Part shown: piece after piece, positions 33,771 through 45,085 of the stretch
How positions within the stretch are numbered: position 1 is the stretch's first letter
How the letters are laid out: each line of letters starts with the position of its first letter
From: Lepus europaeus
Lineage: Eukaryota > Chordata > Mammalia > Lagomorpha > Leporidae
Assembly: GCF_033115175.1 (NCBI RefSeq)
Contig: NC_084827.1
Span: 148,235,701-148,299,700 of the forward strand
Direction of reading: 5' to 3'
DNA: 64,000 nucleotides
The notes under the pieces: model-generated
What the model was told of the DNA's origin: nothing
Seen by the model: only the letters and a program-made list of their open reading frames with translations
Databases searched by the model: none
Translations under genes and position numbers: made by a program

Positions 33771-35378
33771 ATACAGGCTAGTGGTGACCCTGAAGGTAGC
33801 AGCTTGTTTGTTTTGCATCGGAAGAACCTAAGAAAGCCATTCTACAGAGAGATGGAAGGGTAAAAACATTATATAGAATAAGAACCAGCCCATGGGTTTA
33901 ATACCAGGTGAAGTCTTCCTCAGTTCCCCAATCAAGACCTCTACTCCTGAGGCCTGACCACCATCTTAGGAAGACATTCAGAGAGCTTCTAACAAAACTC
34001 TACCTTTTCTTTAAATCACATTGAATAGATTCTGCTGATTGAGTAGTTTCTATAAATTGGAATCAACAGGGCTAATTCAGGAATTTGTGTCCAAAATCAA
34101 CTCTTGAAAATAAGTCATCTGAAAAACATGTGTGTGTGGGGGCAGGGAGAGGGAGAGAGAGAGATGACCAGACATTTTGATACAACTTAATCTCCTTAGC
34201 GCATTACTGCATGTAGACATAGACTATCCAAAATAATTTATTAGAGATAATAGAGCTAAAAAGGACATTTTGAATATATATCGCCAGTTACATTCAGTGA
34301 AGGATAATAAAAATATCTGAGAGTATAGTATTAATACATAGTACTATTAATAATAAAGTACCTTTTGAATCTTTATAAATACATCCTATTAAATCTTACC
34401 AATCTAACAGATTCTGTATAATAACTTAGCCTTATGGTTAAGGCTGCTGACAAAGAGAATAAAAATGAACATAAAATTTGTTTATCTCTTCCTTTCAGTG
34501 ATGATCATATAATGCCATCCTTGAGACAGTGAATTAAAGGAAGTCTTCAATTAAACCTTTCATTTTAAAAAACCTGCAGAATACACAGGCACTTCAGATT
34601 CTTTTTATAATTATAAGACTTTTCCAAAGCATATTGTTTGTGCTCAATCACATGTAATATCCACAGTCTATCACATGAAATGTAATTCAGTTATGGGATT
34701 ACAAGGCCTCTGTTCTATTATATTTCTAGTAATGATGATATGGGTATTCTAGAGGGCTTTTCTTGAAAATCAAGTTTAGAGAATTGTCTTGTTGCTCTTA
34801 CAATTTGTGATAAAGTACACTGCCAATGTTGTACATGGAAGAAAAAAAACATTTCTAATGTATTCCAAAGAAAGTCACTCGTTCAAACCTTTACTTACCA
34901 ATATTACACACTCTGTGGTAAAACAAAATGAGCTATGCTTTTCCTGGCATAATTGAAAAGCTTATTTTTAAATGCCATATGTTACTATGTTCATGCTGTG
35001 TTTTTAATGATTATCACACATGCAAGCAAAATGCTATATTAGTTTTATATTCATGTAATTCCTGATTAGCACAAGCATATGCAATGAGAGACGGGAACAG
35101 TATTATGGTACTGGAGATGCAAAGAACCTCAAGAAGTTCTCTAATCTAGCATCTCATCATTATACACAATCGAACTTAAGTCATTCAAGACACAGGTAGA
35201 GTTTCCTTTTCAATTTTATAAATGCTTTACAAAAGTTACACCATGGGATAAAAAGGAAATTCAAGAACCTGATTCTGCCACATCCTTAAGAAGTACACAA
35301 TGTTTTTATCAAATATATTTAAAATACATTTTTAAGGTATGCTAGTTTAGTGCATACATTGAAATGGGATACAATTTT
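33771..35378. other. Unique AT-rich DNA, nothing recognised
   Basis: No repeat or gene that I can support. A short (GA)n lies at about 34147-34164. Confidence 0.4.
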
Positions 35379-35531
35379 GATTCTCAAACTTTAGCTGGCT
35401 TCTAAATCCTCTAGGGGTCTTCTTAACAGATTACCTGGCCGCACCTCATTCCTGTTTGATCCAGTTCATCTGGAGTGAGAACATGACTTTTAATATGCTC
35501 TAGGTGTGCTAAAGCACACTTTGGAAATCAC
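35379..35531 (-). mobile_element. MER20-type hAT-Charlie MITE
   Basis: Antisense MER20-like: GATTCTCAAACTTTAGCTGG CTTCTAAATCCTC, CTTAACAGATTACC, CCAGTTCATCTGGAGTGAGAAC, and the end AAAGCACACTTTGGAAATCAC. The ends are inverted repeats. Confidence 0.65.
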
Positions 35532-35569
35532 GGAAGTAAATTATATGGAATAAAAATGTAAACTGGAGT

Positions 35570-35785
35570 TCAAGCACAGAGTTTCGATTCTGTGTTTGCT
35601 CTGCTCTTGGTTGACTACATAAACTTGGAAAAGCAAATTATTCTCATCATCTCAGTCCATTCACTTGTAGAAAGGATAAAACAGTAATGCCACATCACAT
35701 GTTATTGTGGGAATTAAATGAGATGAGGCATTTGCAATAGTGTACTGCCTTGTTAGCCCAGTACAAATATTCATTATTAATGCTC
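35570..35785 (+). repeat. MIR SINE
   Basis: MIR core: GTTTCGATTCTGTGTTTGCT CTGCTCTTGG, ACTTGGAAAAGCAAATTATTC, CATTCACTTGTAGAAAGGATAA and GTGGGAATTAAATGAGATGAGG. Confidence 0.75.
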
Positions 35786-35852
35786 TTTCATTTTGGTAGT
35801 TCCAAGATGCCAATTCTCAGATGAACATTTTTTCCCCCTGGTGAATGAAGTT

Positions 35853-35924
35853 GTTTTAAAGATGTGCTTATGTATTTGAAAGGAAAGTAAAGAGAGGAAG
35901 AGATGAGAGAAAGAGGGAAGGTGG

Positions 35925-35955
<31 letters not shown>

Positions 35956-36204
35956 GAATCTTCCCTCTGCTCTTTCACTCCCCATATGGCTTCAACAGGT
36001 AGGTCTGGGCTGGGTCAATGCCAGGATCCAAGAACTCTATCTTGGTCTCCCTTCCGGATTTCAAAGATTAAAGCACTTGGGCCATCTGCTATATGTGAGA
36101 TATGTTAGAGAAAGCTGGAACAGAAGCAGAGTAGCCAATACCTGAACTGGCACTCTGATATGGGATGCCAGCATGAGTGGCACTATACTGTAACTCCAGC
36201 CTCT
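35853..36204 (-). repeat. CSINE with (GA)n
   Basis: Antisense C-repeat: TTTTAAAGATGTGCTTATGT ATTTGAAAGG, a (GA)n at 35923-35952, TCTTTCACTCCCCATATGGC, CACTTGGGCCATCTGCTA and GGGATGCCAGCATGAGTGGC. It ends where old L1 sequence begins. Confidence 0.9.
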
Positions 36205-36335
36205 AAAAGGTAAATGTTAGTGTAAAGAAGAGGAAAGTTTGTAGCAATTAGTGCCTACCTCAAGAAACTGGAAACGTATCCAATAAATGATTTAACAATG
36301 CATCTCAAGGACCTAGAAAAACAAGAACAAACTGA

Positions 36336-36699
36336 GGCTGGTGCCGCGGCTCACTAGGCTAATCCTCCGCCTGTGGCGCTGGCACCCTGGGTTCTAGTCC
36401 TGGTCGCGGTGCTGGATTCGGTCCCGGTTGCCCCTCTTCCAGTACAGCTCTCTGCTGTGGCCTGGGAGTGCAGTGGAGGATGGCCCAAGTGCTTAGGCCC
36501 TGCACCCACATGGGAGACCAGGAGGAAGCACCTGGCTCCTGGCTTCGGATCAGCACAGCACACCAGCCGCAAAGTGCTGGCCGTAGCAGCCACTTGGGGG
36601 TGAACCAATGGAAAAAGGAAGACCTTTCTCTCTGTCTCTCTCTATCACGGTCTAGCTCTGCCTATAAAAAACAAAACAAACAAACAAACAAACAAAAAC
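36336..36699 (+). repeat. CSINE2 in old L1
   Basis: GGCTGGTGCCGCGGCTCACT AGGCTAATCCTCC head, body GCCCAAGTGCTTAGGCCCTG, CCGCAAAGTGCTGGCCGTAG, a CT-rich end and an A-rich tail with an (AAAC)n-like stretch (36666-36697). It interrupts ORF2 right after AAGAACAAACT. Confidence 0.95.
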
Positions 36700-37674
36700 C
36701 CAACTAACTGAAACCAAAATTAGTAGGAGGAAAGAAATAATTAAATTAGAGAAGAAACAAACAAAACTGAATCAAAAAACAATACAAGAGATCAGTGAAA
36801 TGAGGAAATTTTTTTGAAAAAATAAACAAAGTTAATACACCATTGGCTCAACTAACACACAAAAAAAATTGAAGATGCAAATTCATGAAATCAGAGATGA
36901 AAAAATGTTACAATAGATACTACAGAAATAAAAAGAACCATCAGGAATCACTACCAACATCTATATAGCAACAAACTGGAAAATCTAGAAGAAATGAATA
37001 GATTTCTGGACACATACAATCACCAAAAAAATGACTCATGATGACATGGGAAACCTAAATAGATAAATAACCAAGACAGAGATTGAATCAGTAATAAAGG
37101 CCCTCCCAATAAAGAAAAGCCCAGCACTGGATGGCTTCACTGCTAAATTCTACCAACTTGTAAAGAAGAACTAATCCCAATTCTTCTGAAACTATTCAAA
37201 ACAATTGAAAGAGAAGGAATCCTTCAAAACTCCTTCTATACAGCCAGCATAACCTTAATTCCAAATCCAGAAAAAGATATAAGAAAGAAAGAGAACTATA
37301 GACCATTATCTCTAATGAACTTAGATGCAAAAATCCTCAACAAAATACTAGCTAAAAGAATCTAACACATCAGAAAGATCATCCACCCAGACCAAGTGGG
37401 ATTTTATCCCTGGTATGCAGGGATGGTTCAACATATGCAAATCAACAAATGTGACACATCACATTAACAAATTGAAGAACAATATGATTATCTCAAAAGA
37501 TGCAGAGAAAGTATGTGATGAAACACAATATACTTTCATGATAAAAACATAGAAGGAACATTCCTCAACATGATCAAGGCAATATGACAAACCCTCAGCC
37601 CGCATTGTATTAAATGAGGAAAATTTGAAACATTTCCACTAAAATCTGGAACCAGACAAGGATGCCCACTTTTT

Positions 37675-38026
37675 TTTTTTTTTTGACATTTTTTTTTGAC
37701 AGGCAGAGTTAGACAGTGAGAGAGAGAGAGAGAGAAAGGTCTTTCTTTTTCCATTGGTTCACCCCCCAAGTGGCCGCTACAGCCAGCACTTTGTGGCCAG
37801 TGTGCTGTGCCGATCCAAAGCCAGGAGCCAGGTGCTTCCTCCTGGTCTCCCATGTGGGTGCAGGGCTCAAGCACTTGGGCCATCCTCCACTGCCTTCCTG
37901 GGCCACAGCAGAAAACTGAACTGGAAGAGGGGCAACCGGGACCGAATCCAGCACCATGACCAGGACTAGAACCCAGGGTGCCGGCGCCGTATGTGGAGGA
38001 TTAGCCTAGTGAGCTGCAGCGCCAGC
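37675..38026 (-). repeat. CSINE2 in old L1 ORF2
   Basis: Antisense: T-runs, TTTTTGACAGGCAGAGTTAG, TGGTTCACCCCCCAAGTGG, GAGGATTAGCCTAGTGAGCT GCAGCGCCAGC. The flanking 18-bp repeat (37657-37674 and 38027-38044, CAAGGATGCCCACTTTT versus CAAGGATACACACTTTT in core) is the target-site duplication, with two later mismatches. It splits the reverse transcriptase domain just upstream of the FADD box. Confidence 0.95.
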
Positions 38027-39341
38027 CAAGGATACACACTTTTACCATTGCTATTCTATATACTTCTGGGAGTTTTAGCCAGATCCATTGTGCAAGATAA
38101 AGAAATCAAGGGGATACAAATTGGAAAGGAAAAAGTCAAATTGTCCCTGTTTGCAGATGACACGATCCTACTTATAGGAGAACCAAAAGACTCTACTGTA
38201 AGACTATTGGAACTCATACGGGAGTTTGGTAATGTGTCAGGATATAAAATAAATACAGAAAAGTAAATAGCTTTTGTATTCACAAACATTGCTATGGGTG
38301 AGAAAGAACTTGTAAGATCAATCCCATTCACAATAGCTACAAAAAAATGGAATAAATTTAATCAAAAAGTTAAAAGAACTCTACAATGAAAATTACAAAA
38401 CCTTAAAAAAGATATAAAAGACCAAACAAAGGAAGAATCTTCCATTTTCATGGATTGGAAGAATTAATATAATCAAAATGTCCATATTATTCAAAGCAAT
38501 TTACAGATTCAATGCAATCCCAATCAAAATACAAATGACATTATTCTTAGATCAAGAAAAAATAATGCTAAAAATCAAATGAAACACAAGAGACCCAGAA
38601 TAATCGGTCTTAAACAACAAGAACAAAGCTGGAGGCATCAAATACTGGGTTTCAAGACATACTATGAGCAGTTATATTCAAAACAGCCTGGTTCTAGCAC
38701 AAAAACAGACATGTAAAAAAATTAAACAAAATTAAAACCCTGGAAATTAATCCATACAGCTACAACCAACTAATCTTTGACAAATGAGCTAAAATCAATC
38801 CCTGGAGAAATGACAGTTTCTTCAACAAATGGTGTTGGATCTATCCACGCAGAAGTATGAAGCAAGACCCCTACCTTATACCTTCTACAAAAGTCAAATC
38901 ACAATAGATCAAGGACGTATATCTATTACTTGATAGCATCAAATTACTAAAGGAAAACACTGGGGAAACTGCAAGACATTGGCATAGGCAAAGACCTCTT
39001 GGAAAAGACCCAAAAGCACAGGCAATAAAAGCAAAAGTAAACAAATGGGATTATATCAAGCTAAGAAATTTCTGCACTGCAAAGGAAATACTCAACAAAG
39101 TGAAGAGGCAACTGATTGAATGGGAGAAAATATCAGCAAACTATGCAACTGATAAAGGATTAATACCCAGGATCTATAAAGAATTCATGTATCTCAACAA
39201 CCAAACAATCCAGTTAGGAAATGGGCAAAGGAAATGAACAGGCATTTTTCAAAGGATGAATAATAAGTGGACAATAGACATATGACAAAATGCTCAGGAT
39301 AAGTAGACATCAGAGAAATGCAAATGAAAACCACAGTGAAG

Positions 39342-39678
39342 GGGCCATGGTTGTGGTGCAGCAGGTAAAGCCACTTCCTGAAATGCTGGCACTCCATGTG
39401 GGCAGCAGTTCATATCCTGGGTGCACCATTTCCAATGCAACTAATGTGCCTGTGAAAGCAGTTGATAATGGACCAACTATTTGGGCCTTGCACCCATGTA
39501 GGAGACCCAGAAGAAGTTCCTGGTTATGGGCTTCGGTCTGGTCCAGCCCTAGCCATTTCGCCCATTTGGGCCATGAACCAGAGGATGGAAGGTCTCTCTC
39601 TGTGTGTGTGTATGTGTGTGTGTCTGTCTGTCTGTCTCTGTTTCAAATAAATAAAATAAATCTTTAAAAAAAAACACA
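39342..39678 (+). repeat. CSINE (older) in old L1
   Basis: GGGCCATGGTTGTGGTGCAG CAGGTAAAGCC head, TTGGGCCTTGCACCCATG, a (GT)/(GTCT) rich end, and AAATAAATAAAATAAATCTT A-tail. The L1 word AAAACCACAGTGAAG (39327-39341) recurs as AAAACACAATGAAG at 40254-40267. This marks the target duplication of the whole insertion cluster. Confidence 0.93.
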
Positions 39679-40253
39679 GCCGGCGCCGTGGCTCAATAGG
39701 CTAATCCTCCACCTTGCGGCGCCGGCACACCGGGTTCTAGTCCTGGTAGGGGCGCCGGATTCTGTCCCAGTTGCCCCTCTTCCAGGCCAGCTCTCTGCTG
39801 TGGCCCGGGAGTGCAGTGGAGGATGGCCCAAGTGCTTGGGCCCTGCACCCAATGGGAGACCAGGATAAGCACCTGGCTCCTGCCTTCGGATCAGCACGGT
39901 GCACCGGTCGCAGCTCACTGGCCGCAGCGGCCATTGGAGGGTGAACTAATGGCAAAGGAAGACCTTTCTCTCTGTCTCTCTCTCTCACTGTCCACTCTGC
40001 CTTGTGTTGCTATATGGGGGCAAACTGTTGAAATCTTTACCTAATATATACTAAACTGATCTTCTGTATATAAAGAGAATTGAAAATGAATCTTGATGTG
40101 AATGGAAGGGAAAAGGGAGTGGGAAAGGGGAGGGTTGCGGGTGGGAGGGAAGTTATGGGAGGGGGGAAGCCATTGTAACCCATAAGCTGTACTTTGGAAA
40201 TTTATATTCATTAAATAAAAGTTTAATAAATGAAAATAAATAAATAAATAAAT
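39679..40253 (+). mobile_element. CSINE2-L1 3' tail chimera
   Basis: 39679-40001 is a CSINE2 (GCCGGCGCCGTGGCTCAATA GG head) that stops at CACTCTGCCT, just before its usual A-tail. It continues without a gap into L1 3' tail (TTGTGTTGCTATATGG, G-rich tract, ATTCATTAAATAAAAG) and an (AAAT)n tail at about 40231-40257. The word AAAACACA borders it at 39671-39678 and 40254-40261. The simplest reading is a single chimeric cDNA made by template switching between L1 and SINE RNA, inserted in the A-rich end of the preceding CSINE. Confidence 0.82.
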
Positions 40254-40432
40254 AAAACACAATGAAGTTTCAGCTCACCCCAATTAGAATGGCTATCATC
40301 AAAAAATCAAAAAATAATAAATGCTGGCAAGGATGTGGGGGAAAATGTACCCTAATCCACTGTTGATGAGAATGCAAACTAGTACATCCATTGTGGAAGA
40401 CAGTATGGAGTGTCCTCAGAAATCTGAAAATA

Positions 40433-41356
40433 GGGAGAGTGGCAAGATGGCGGAATAGGCAGGGAGCACACTATTAGTCCAGGGGGAGAGAAAGTTTAAT
40501 ATAAGTGGAGATACTGCAGGGTCAAGGAAGAGTAGGGGATGAAACAGCAGAGGAAACTCTTCCGGAACTAGTGATTCACAGTGGACCTGCGTGGAGAGCG
40601 TGGGAGCCCAAGTTCGGGACACCAGCGGCAGACTCAACACACCAGCGCTGGAACGCGAGGTGAGCCGAACCTCAATAGCCCGAGATACCAGCGGGCAAGT
40701 GGAAAGAGGAGACTAGAGGGAACGAGGCTTGAAACTTCGTGGGGAAAAGTTCACCTGGCTAACTAGAAGAGAGAGAGGAAAAAAATTTAAAAAAAGTGAC
40801 CGATACTGACACAAGTTTCTCTCTCTCTGCTCACCTCTCAAAGGCGAGCAAGACAGAGCAGGCGCCATTTTGGACATACGTCATAAGCAGGGCGACCTCA
40901 GGTCTGCACCAGCCCTGAGCCTAGCAGAAACACCTGACTCTGTGGGGAGGGGTGAAATAACAGGAGATTAGCATCTAACTTGGCAACCCAGTGGGAGACT
41001 GCAGGAGAATTGGAGCCCACACTGAGGGCAGCAGAGATTCCCTGTGTGGTCCTTGGGAAAGAGCTTCTGATCTCTGGCTCCTTTGGGTATATCATTCACC
41101 TGCAAACTACCTCCAATTACGTTCAGCTGTGCAGAATTACTTCCCTTTTGAATCAAAAAAAGAAAGAGAGATTTACCACACCTAACCTGGGAGTGTCATC
41201 TTTGACACACCCTCAACCCTGAGGAACCAAACACAGCTCTCAGTCCACACTCATCTCAAGCCTCTAAGGCTCCACCGAAAGCAGACAGTCCACTTAATAT
41301 AGAGCCATAGTGTAACAAGAAAAAACACCACAGTGAAGAAACCAAATATCTCCAAC
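40433..41356 (+). promoter_or_regulatory. L1-type 5' UTR / internal promoter of the composite element
   Basis: About 920 bp, less AT-rich than its surroundings and with retained CpGs. It starts exactly at the target-site duplication with GGGAGAGTGGCAAGATGGCGG, so the 5' end appears complete. L1 5' UTRs contain an internal RNA polymerase II promoter. Function here is inferred from position and the YY1-like motif only. Confidence 0.7.
40443..40453 (+). promoter_or_regulatory. YY1-like motif at the element start
   Basis: CAAGATGGCGG, eleven bases from the 5' end, matches the YY1 core (AAGATGGCGGC-type). In human L1 an equivalent site near the 5' end directs accurate start-site choice. A second YY1-like word in reverse (GGCGCCATTTT) lies at about 40861-40871. 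Confidence 0.65.
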
Positions 41357-42393
41357 ATGCCAAACAACAAACGCAAAAACCGAGGTAACAAGAACAAGGA
41401 AGAAACTATGACGCCCCCAAATGAAAAAGACACCCCAATTCAAGATTACGAAGATGATGAGATCGAAGAAATGCAAGAAGCGGATCTCAAAACATTGATA
41501 AGAACATTAAGAAGTTCTCAAAAACAAATTCTTGAACTACAGAAATCCTTAATGGACAAGATAGAAAATCTCTCTCATGAAAGTGAAATATTAAGGAGGA
41601 ATCAAAATGAAATGAAACAACTAGTGGAACAAGAAACTCTGATAGTGACGAGAAATCATAATGAAATGAAGAACTCAATAGATCAAATGACAAACACATT
41701 AGAGAGCCTTAAAAACAGAATGGGCGAAGCAGAAGAGAGAATATCAGACTTAGAAGACAGAGAACAGGAAAGGAAACAGGCAAACCAAAGAAAAGAAGAA
41801 GAAATTAGAAATCTAAAAAATATTGTTGGGAATCTACAGGATACTATTAAAAAACCCAACATTCGGGTTCTAGGAGTTCCTGAAGGCATGGAGAGGGAGA
41901 AAGGATAAGAAGGCATTTTCAGTGAGATACTAGCAGAAAATTTCCCAGGTTTGGAGAAGGACAGAGGCATCTTAGTACAGGAAGCTTATAGAACCCCTAA
42001 TAAACATGACCAAAAGAGATCCTCACCACGACATGTTGTAATCAAACTCACCACAGTGAAACATAAAGAAAAGATCCTAAAAGGTGCAAGAGAGAAACGT
42101 CAGATTACTCTTAGAGGATCTCCAATTAGACTCACAGCAGACTTCTCATCAGAAACCCTACAAGCTAGAAGGGAATGGTGAGACATAGCCCAGGTACTAA
42201 GAGAGAAAAACTGCCAGCCCAGAATATATATCCTGCAAAACTCTCATTTGTGAATGAAGGTGAAATTAAGACTTTTCATAGCAAACAGAAACTGAAAGAA
42301 TTTGTTACCACTCATCCTGCCCTGCAAAAGATGCTTAAAGATGTCTTACACACAGAAACACAGAAACATGGTCACCAATATGAAAGAAGGTAA
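41357..42393 (+). pseudogene. L1 ORF1 protein gene, disrupted
   Basis: L1 ORF1p is an RNA-binding trimeric chaperone that coats the element RNA. The start ATG at 41357 (MPNNKRKNRG) is preferred to the upstream in-frame ATG at 41333 because it matches the family's basic N-terminus. Residues about 45-160 form a heptad-rich coiled coil. The RRM starts near NIRVLGVPEGM, and the C-terminal domain has RLTADFSSETLQARREW and YPAKLSFVNEGEI. Total length is about 345 codons, close to the usual 338. It is broken by TAA at 41906-41908, TGA at 42179-42181 and a 1-base frameshift near 42225. The final frame ends in TAA at 42391-42393. Confidence 0.95.
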
Positions 42394-42429
42394 AGGAAGG
42401 AAACCTCACAGCAAAAGATCACAGGAAGC

Positions 42430-43800
42430 TCAATTTCTCTTTGACATAGAATTAAACTCTGATGCTCTGTTAAATCAATGTGTTAAAGTAATCTATTATG
42501 TTCTCTTGATGTCTGTTAAATTCTAATTGTTCAAAAACAGCTGAATTTTTATTAAGAGCTATGGGTTATTTAAATGTGTGCTTATTTTCAAAAATTTGAA
42601 TAATCACCTTGTAACAATGATCAAATTTGGTCTATGTTATGTCATGATTTTAAGAAATCTTATTTCAACCAGATATTTTGGATTTTGAGCCTTCTTGGCA
42701 CTCTTGACAGGCATTCAAAAAATCAAAGTTTCAAACAATCTGGTCTCTAAAATTTCCAGTAAATCCTGGACTTTGGTTTTTCCAGTTTGGGCCCAACTGA
42801 AAAAATCAAAGGACCTATGTCTCTCATCTTATAGAGACACCAACTAATCAGTCTATTTGGATTATATTAGAAGGACTGTCAAGATGTGATGTGGTACCAG
42901 ACTTTAAGTTTCTATAATGGAAAATGCTATTAATACAAATGTTTGAGAATTAAAAAGTCTAATGATCTTGTGTTACTAGACATGATAGTTATCTTAATGA
43001 GAAAGCCCCAGAGGCCTAAAGGGTTAAATACTTGTAAAATCCTACAGGTGCTTTCAAAAATACTGTGAAGTAAGCAAGTGCCTCTTGTTGGTTGATGAGT
43101 TTATAATTTTAAACATGGTGACTTAAAGTCTTTTGTCATCCACAGTTATATATGATGTGCTGCTCATAAAACTAAAGCGTTGTTGGTTCTGTGTTTAGCT
43201 GTCCTCCTATAGGTTCCTATGGACTTTTTCCAGCCACTTTTATTGTATTCAGTACTTTGGGATAGCTCTGTAAACAGATGAAGCCAATAATGTATTAACA
43301 GTACCAACTGAGAGAAAGTATGGTTAACTGAGGTTACTAAAAAGAAAAAGCAATTCAAATCAATTGGCAATCTACAAAAAGAGTTAAAGATTTTAAAAGC
43401 TATTATTAAAATTGCTATATTGGTCTATTATGCTATATTATATGTGTGTACATATTGTATGTCCACATGGGGAAATTTTATTAAGAGTTTTATTTTAAAT
43501 GGCTTATAGATAAGATTGTCCATATATTTAAGCTGCTAAAATCAATCAAAGATACATTTTAATTTGAGTGACCTGAATCTGTGTATCATATGTTTTAAAC
43601 ATGTTGGTAGAAAGAAACTAAAAACATTTTAGATGGATGTGCTTAAGTTTACTGGTTAAACAAACTACACCATGTTAGATATTTAAGAGGTGTTTTCAAA
43701 TACATGATTCTTAAAATTTATAGAAGGCATTGGACCTTCTGGTAAATGTTTTCTTAAGTTGTTATCTAATGGTTGAAACGGTTTGCTAAGTATTCATGTG
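42430..43800 (+). other. Unrecognised AT-rich filler of the composite element, proximal part
   Basis: This block replaces ORF2: no endonuclease motif, FADD box, or long frame exists on either strand. The longest frame is 68 codons (43164-43370, minus). It contains no CSINE, LTR ends, or L1 tail words. Composition is AT-rich with T-rich and A-rich patches. It may be decayed retroviral sequence upstream of the gag nucleocapsid or another captured RNA. It lies inside the target-site duplication, so it is part of the mobile unit. Confidence 0.6.
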
Positions 43801-44032
43801 ATATTGCTATTGTCAGCAAGCGATCTAGGACTTGCTCCCTCATTTCTCTATTCTAAGCCCAACTTGTTCTTTCATTTCTCTATTCTCTTCAAGGTAGGAA
43901 ACTAATTCTATTATGAAGGAATCTGTAGAATGCACAATTTAATCTTTAGACCTTATAAAAGAGATGGCTAACATTTTTCTGCAATAGCATAGCCAAAATA
44001 AGAACTTAAATAATAATCTCATAGCTAGATTT

Positions 44033-44051
44033 ACTTCGCCATCAGCGAAGT
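44033..44051. other. Short perfect hairpin in the composite filler
   Basis: ACTTCGC, a 5-base loop, then GCGAAGT. In copy A the corresponding site (minus strand near 30615-30635) has mismatches (ATAAGCAAAGT), so the stem is not conserved. Probably fortuitous. Confidence 0.4.
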
Positions 44052-44209
44052 ATACAGTAAGTAGAAAAAACCTCCCTTTCAGACCAAAGGGAAAGAAAGT
44101 TTTAAAGTGAGAATATAATTTTCCTCATGGGCATTGTCTACCTTAGAAAAACTACTACAGAACATGCCTGTGACTATAGACTTGTAGTTCAGGCCACCGA
44201 AGATTAGAG

Positions 44210-44862
44210 ATGGGAAACGGGCACTCCCTTGACTTGCATCCTCTGGTCTGCTTTAACACAAACCAGGAGGAAAAGAAAGCTCGGCATCAGAAGCAATGGG
44301 TGGCAGGCCTATTAATGGCTGATCTGTACAGTGATCTGCCTCAAAGAGACCCAACAGGCCAGTCCACTGCAGTGGCTTTCAATGTGGTAAGCCTGGGCTT
44401 CAGCAGAAGTCAGCTTGTGAAGAGCCCTGGCAGCTCTGCCAAGAGTTGGATCACTGGAAATGGACCTGCCCTGGAGTCGAAGGATGCCCAGGTCAGAGCC
44501 ACAGATCTTATTGGCTCTAAGCTGAAAAGCCCTTCACTCAGCCCAACTTCCAAAGTGACCACTGCAGCTGAGGGGATGGTCAAGTAGGGTCAGCAACATT
44601 GCAGGCAGAACTGTAAATTTCTTGTTAGAGATGCCCCCTGCCTTTACCTGGCCAGCTCTCCTCCCAGGCCAGCCAAGTAATGAAAGTCAACAGAGTGCCT
44701 TCCCCTAGGAGGTTCACACCTCCCTTAGGATATACCCCATGTGAAGAGATAGATAGGTCTGGGCCTCTTAACTTACAAGGCCTAAAGCCCACCAGATTAT
44801 TATCAAGCCTCTTCTATCAGGTTCTATTTGCCTCTCAATCAGAAAAATTACTTGTAGCTTAG
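44210..44862 (+). pseudogene. gag: Endogenous retrovirus gag remnant (CA end and nucleocapsid), copy B
   Basis: Same Gag fragment as copy A. The capsid end is in the frame from 44210. The two nucleocapsid knuckles follow in another frame, 44374-44418 and 44428-44469, because of a 1-bp deletion near 44337-44343. In knuckle 1, Cys1 is Gly and His is Leu. In knuckle 2, Cys1 is Trp but Cys (44437), His (44452) and Cys (44467) remain, with D-H-W-K between. Stops follow. A 60-codon open stretch (44680-44862) beyond it is shared with copy A but has no recognised domain. No LTR, primer-binding site, pro, pol or env is identifiable, so the fragment is non-functional. It was carried by L1-type retrotransposition. 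Confidence 0.72.
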
Positions 44863-45085
44863 ACAGCACCTTTCTTAGCTCCTCTAATAATGACTCTGTC
44901 CTTTGTTCTAGGCCCTTTCTAGTGCACTTGGGCCTCATTCCTTTGTAATCACAACCTCTACTCTACCACCAATGGCTCTACTCCCAACCTGTGTGTACTG
45001 ATGGTCTTCTTCCCCACTTAATGCTGTATAATTGTTCAAACCTGGTAAATGCCACTCTTAGGATCATTAGTTACTATCCTCACTC

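Noticed and set aside
33423..33863. 146-codon frame (plus) and matching K/E/G-rich frames (minus)
   Set aside because: It runs through an antisense CSINE and the CTTC microsatellite. The residues are dictated by the repeat, and there is no domain or start context.
44740..44990. Possible env transmembrane tail downstream of the gag remnant
   Set aside because: A hydrophobic stretch can be read, but no fusion peptide, CX6CC or immunosuppressive-domain landmark is present; too weak to call.
42430..45085. A complete endogenous provirus
   Set aside because: No paired LTRs, primer-binding site, polypurine tract, protease, reverse transcriptase or env could be found. The unit has L1-type TSD and poly-A instead.
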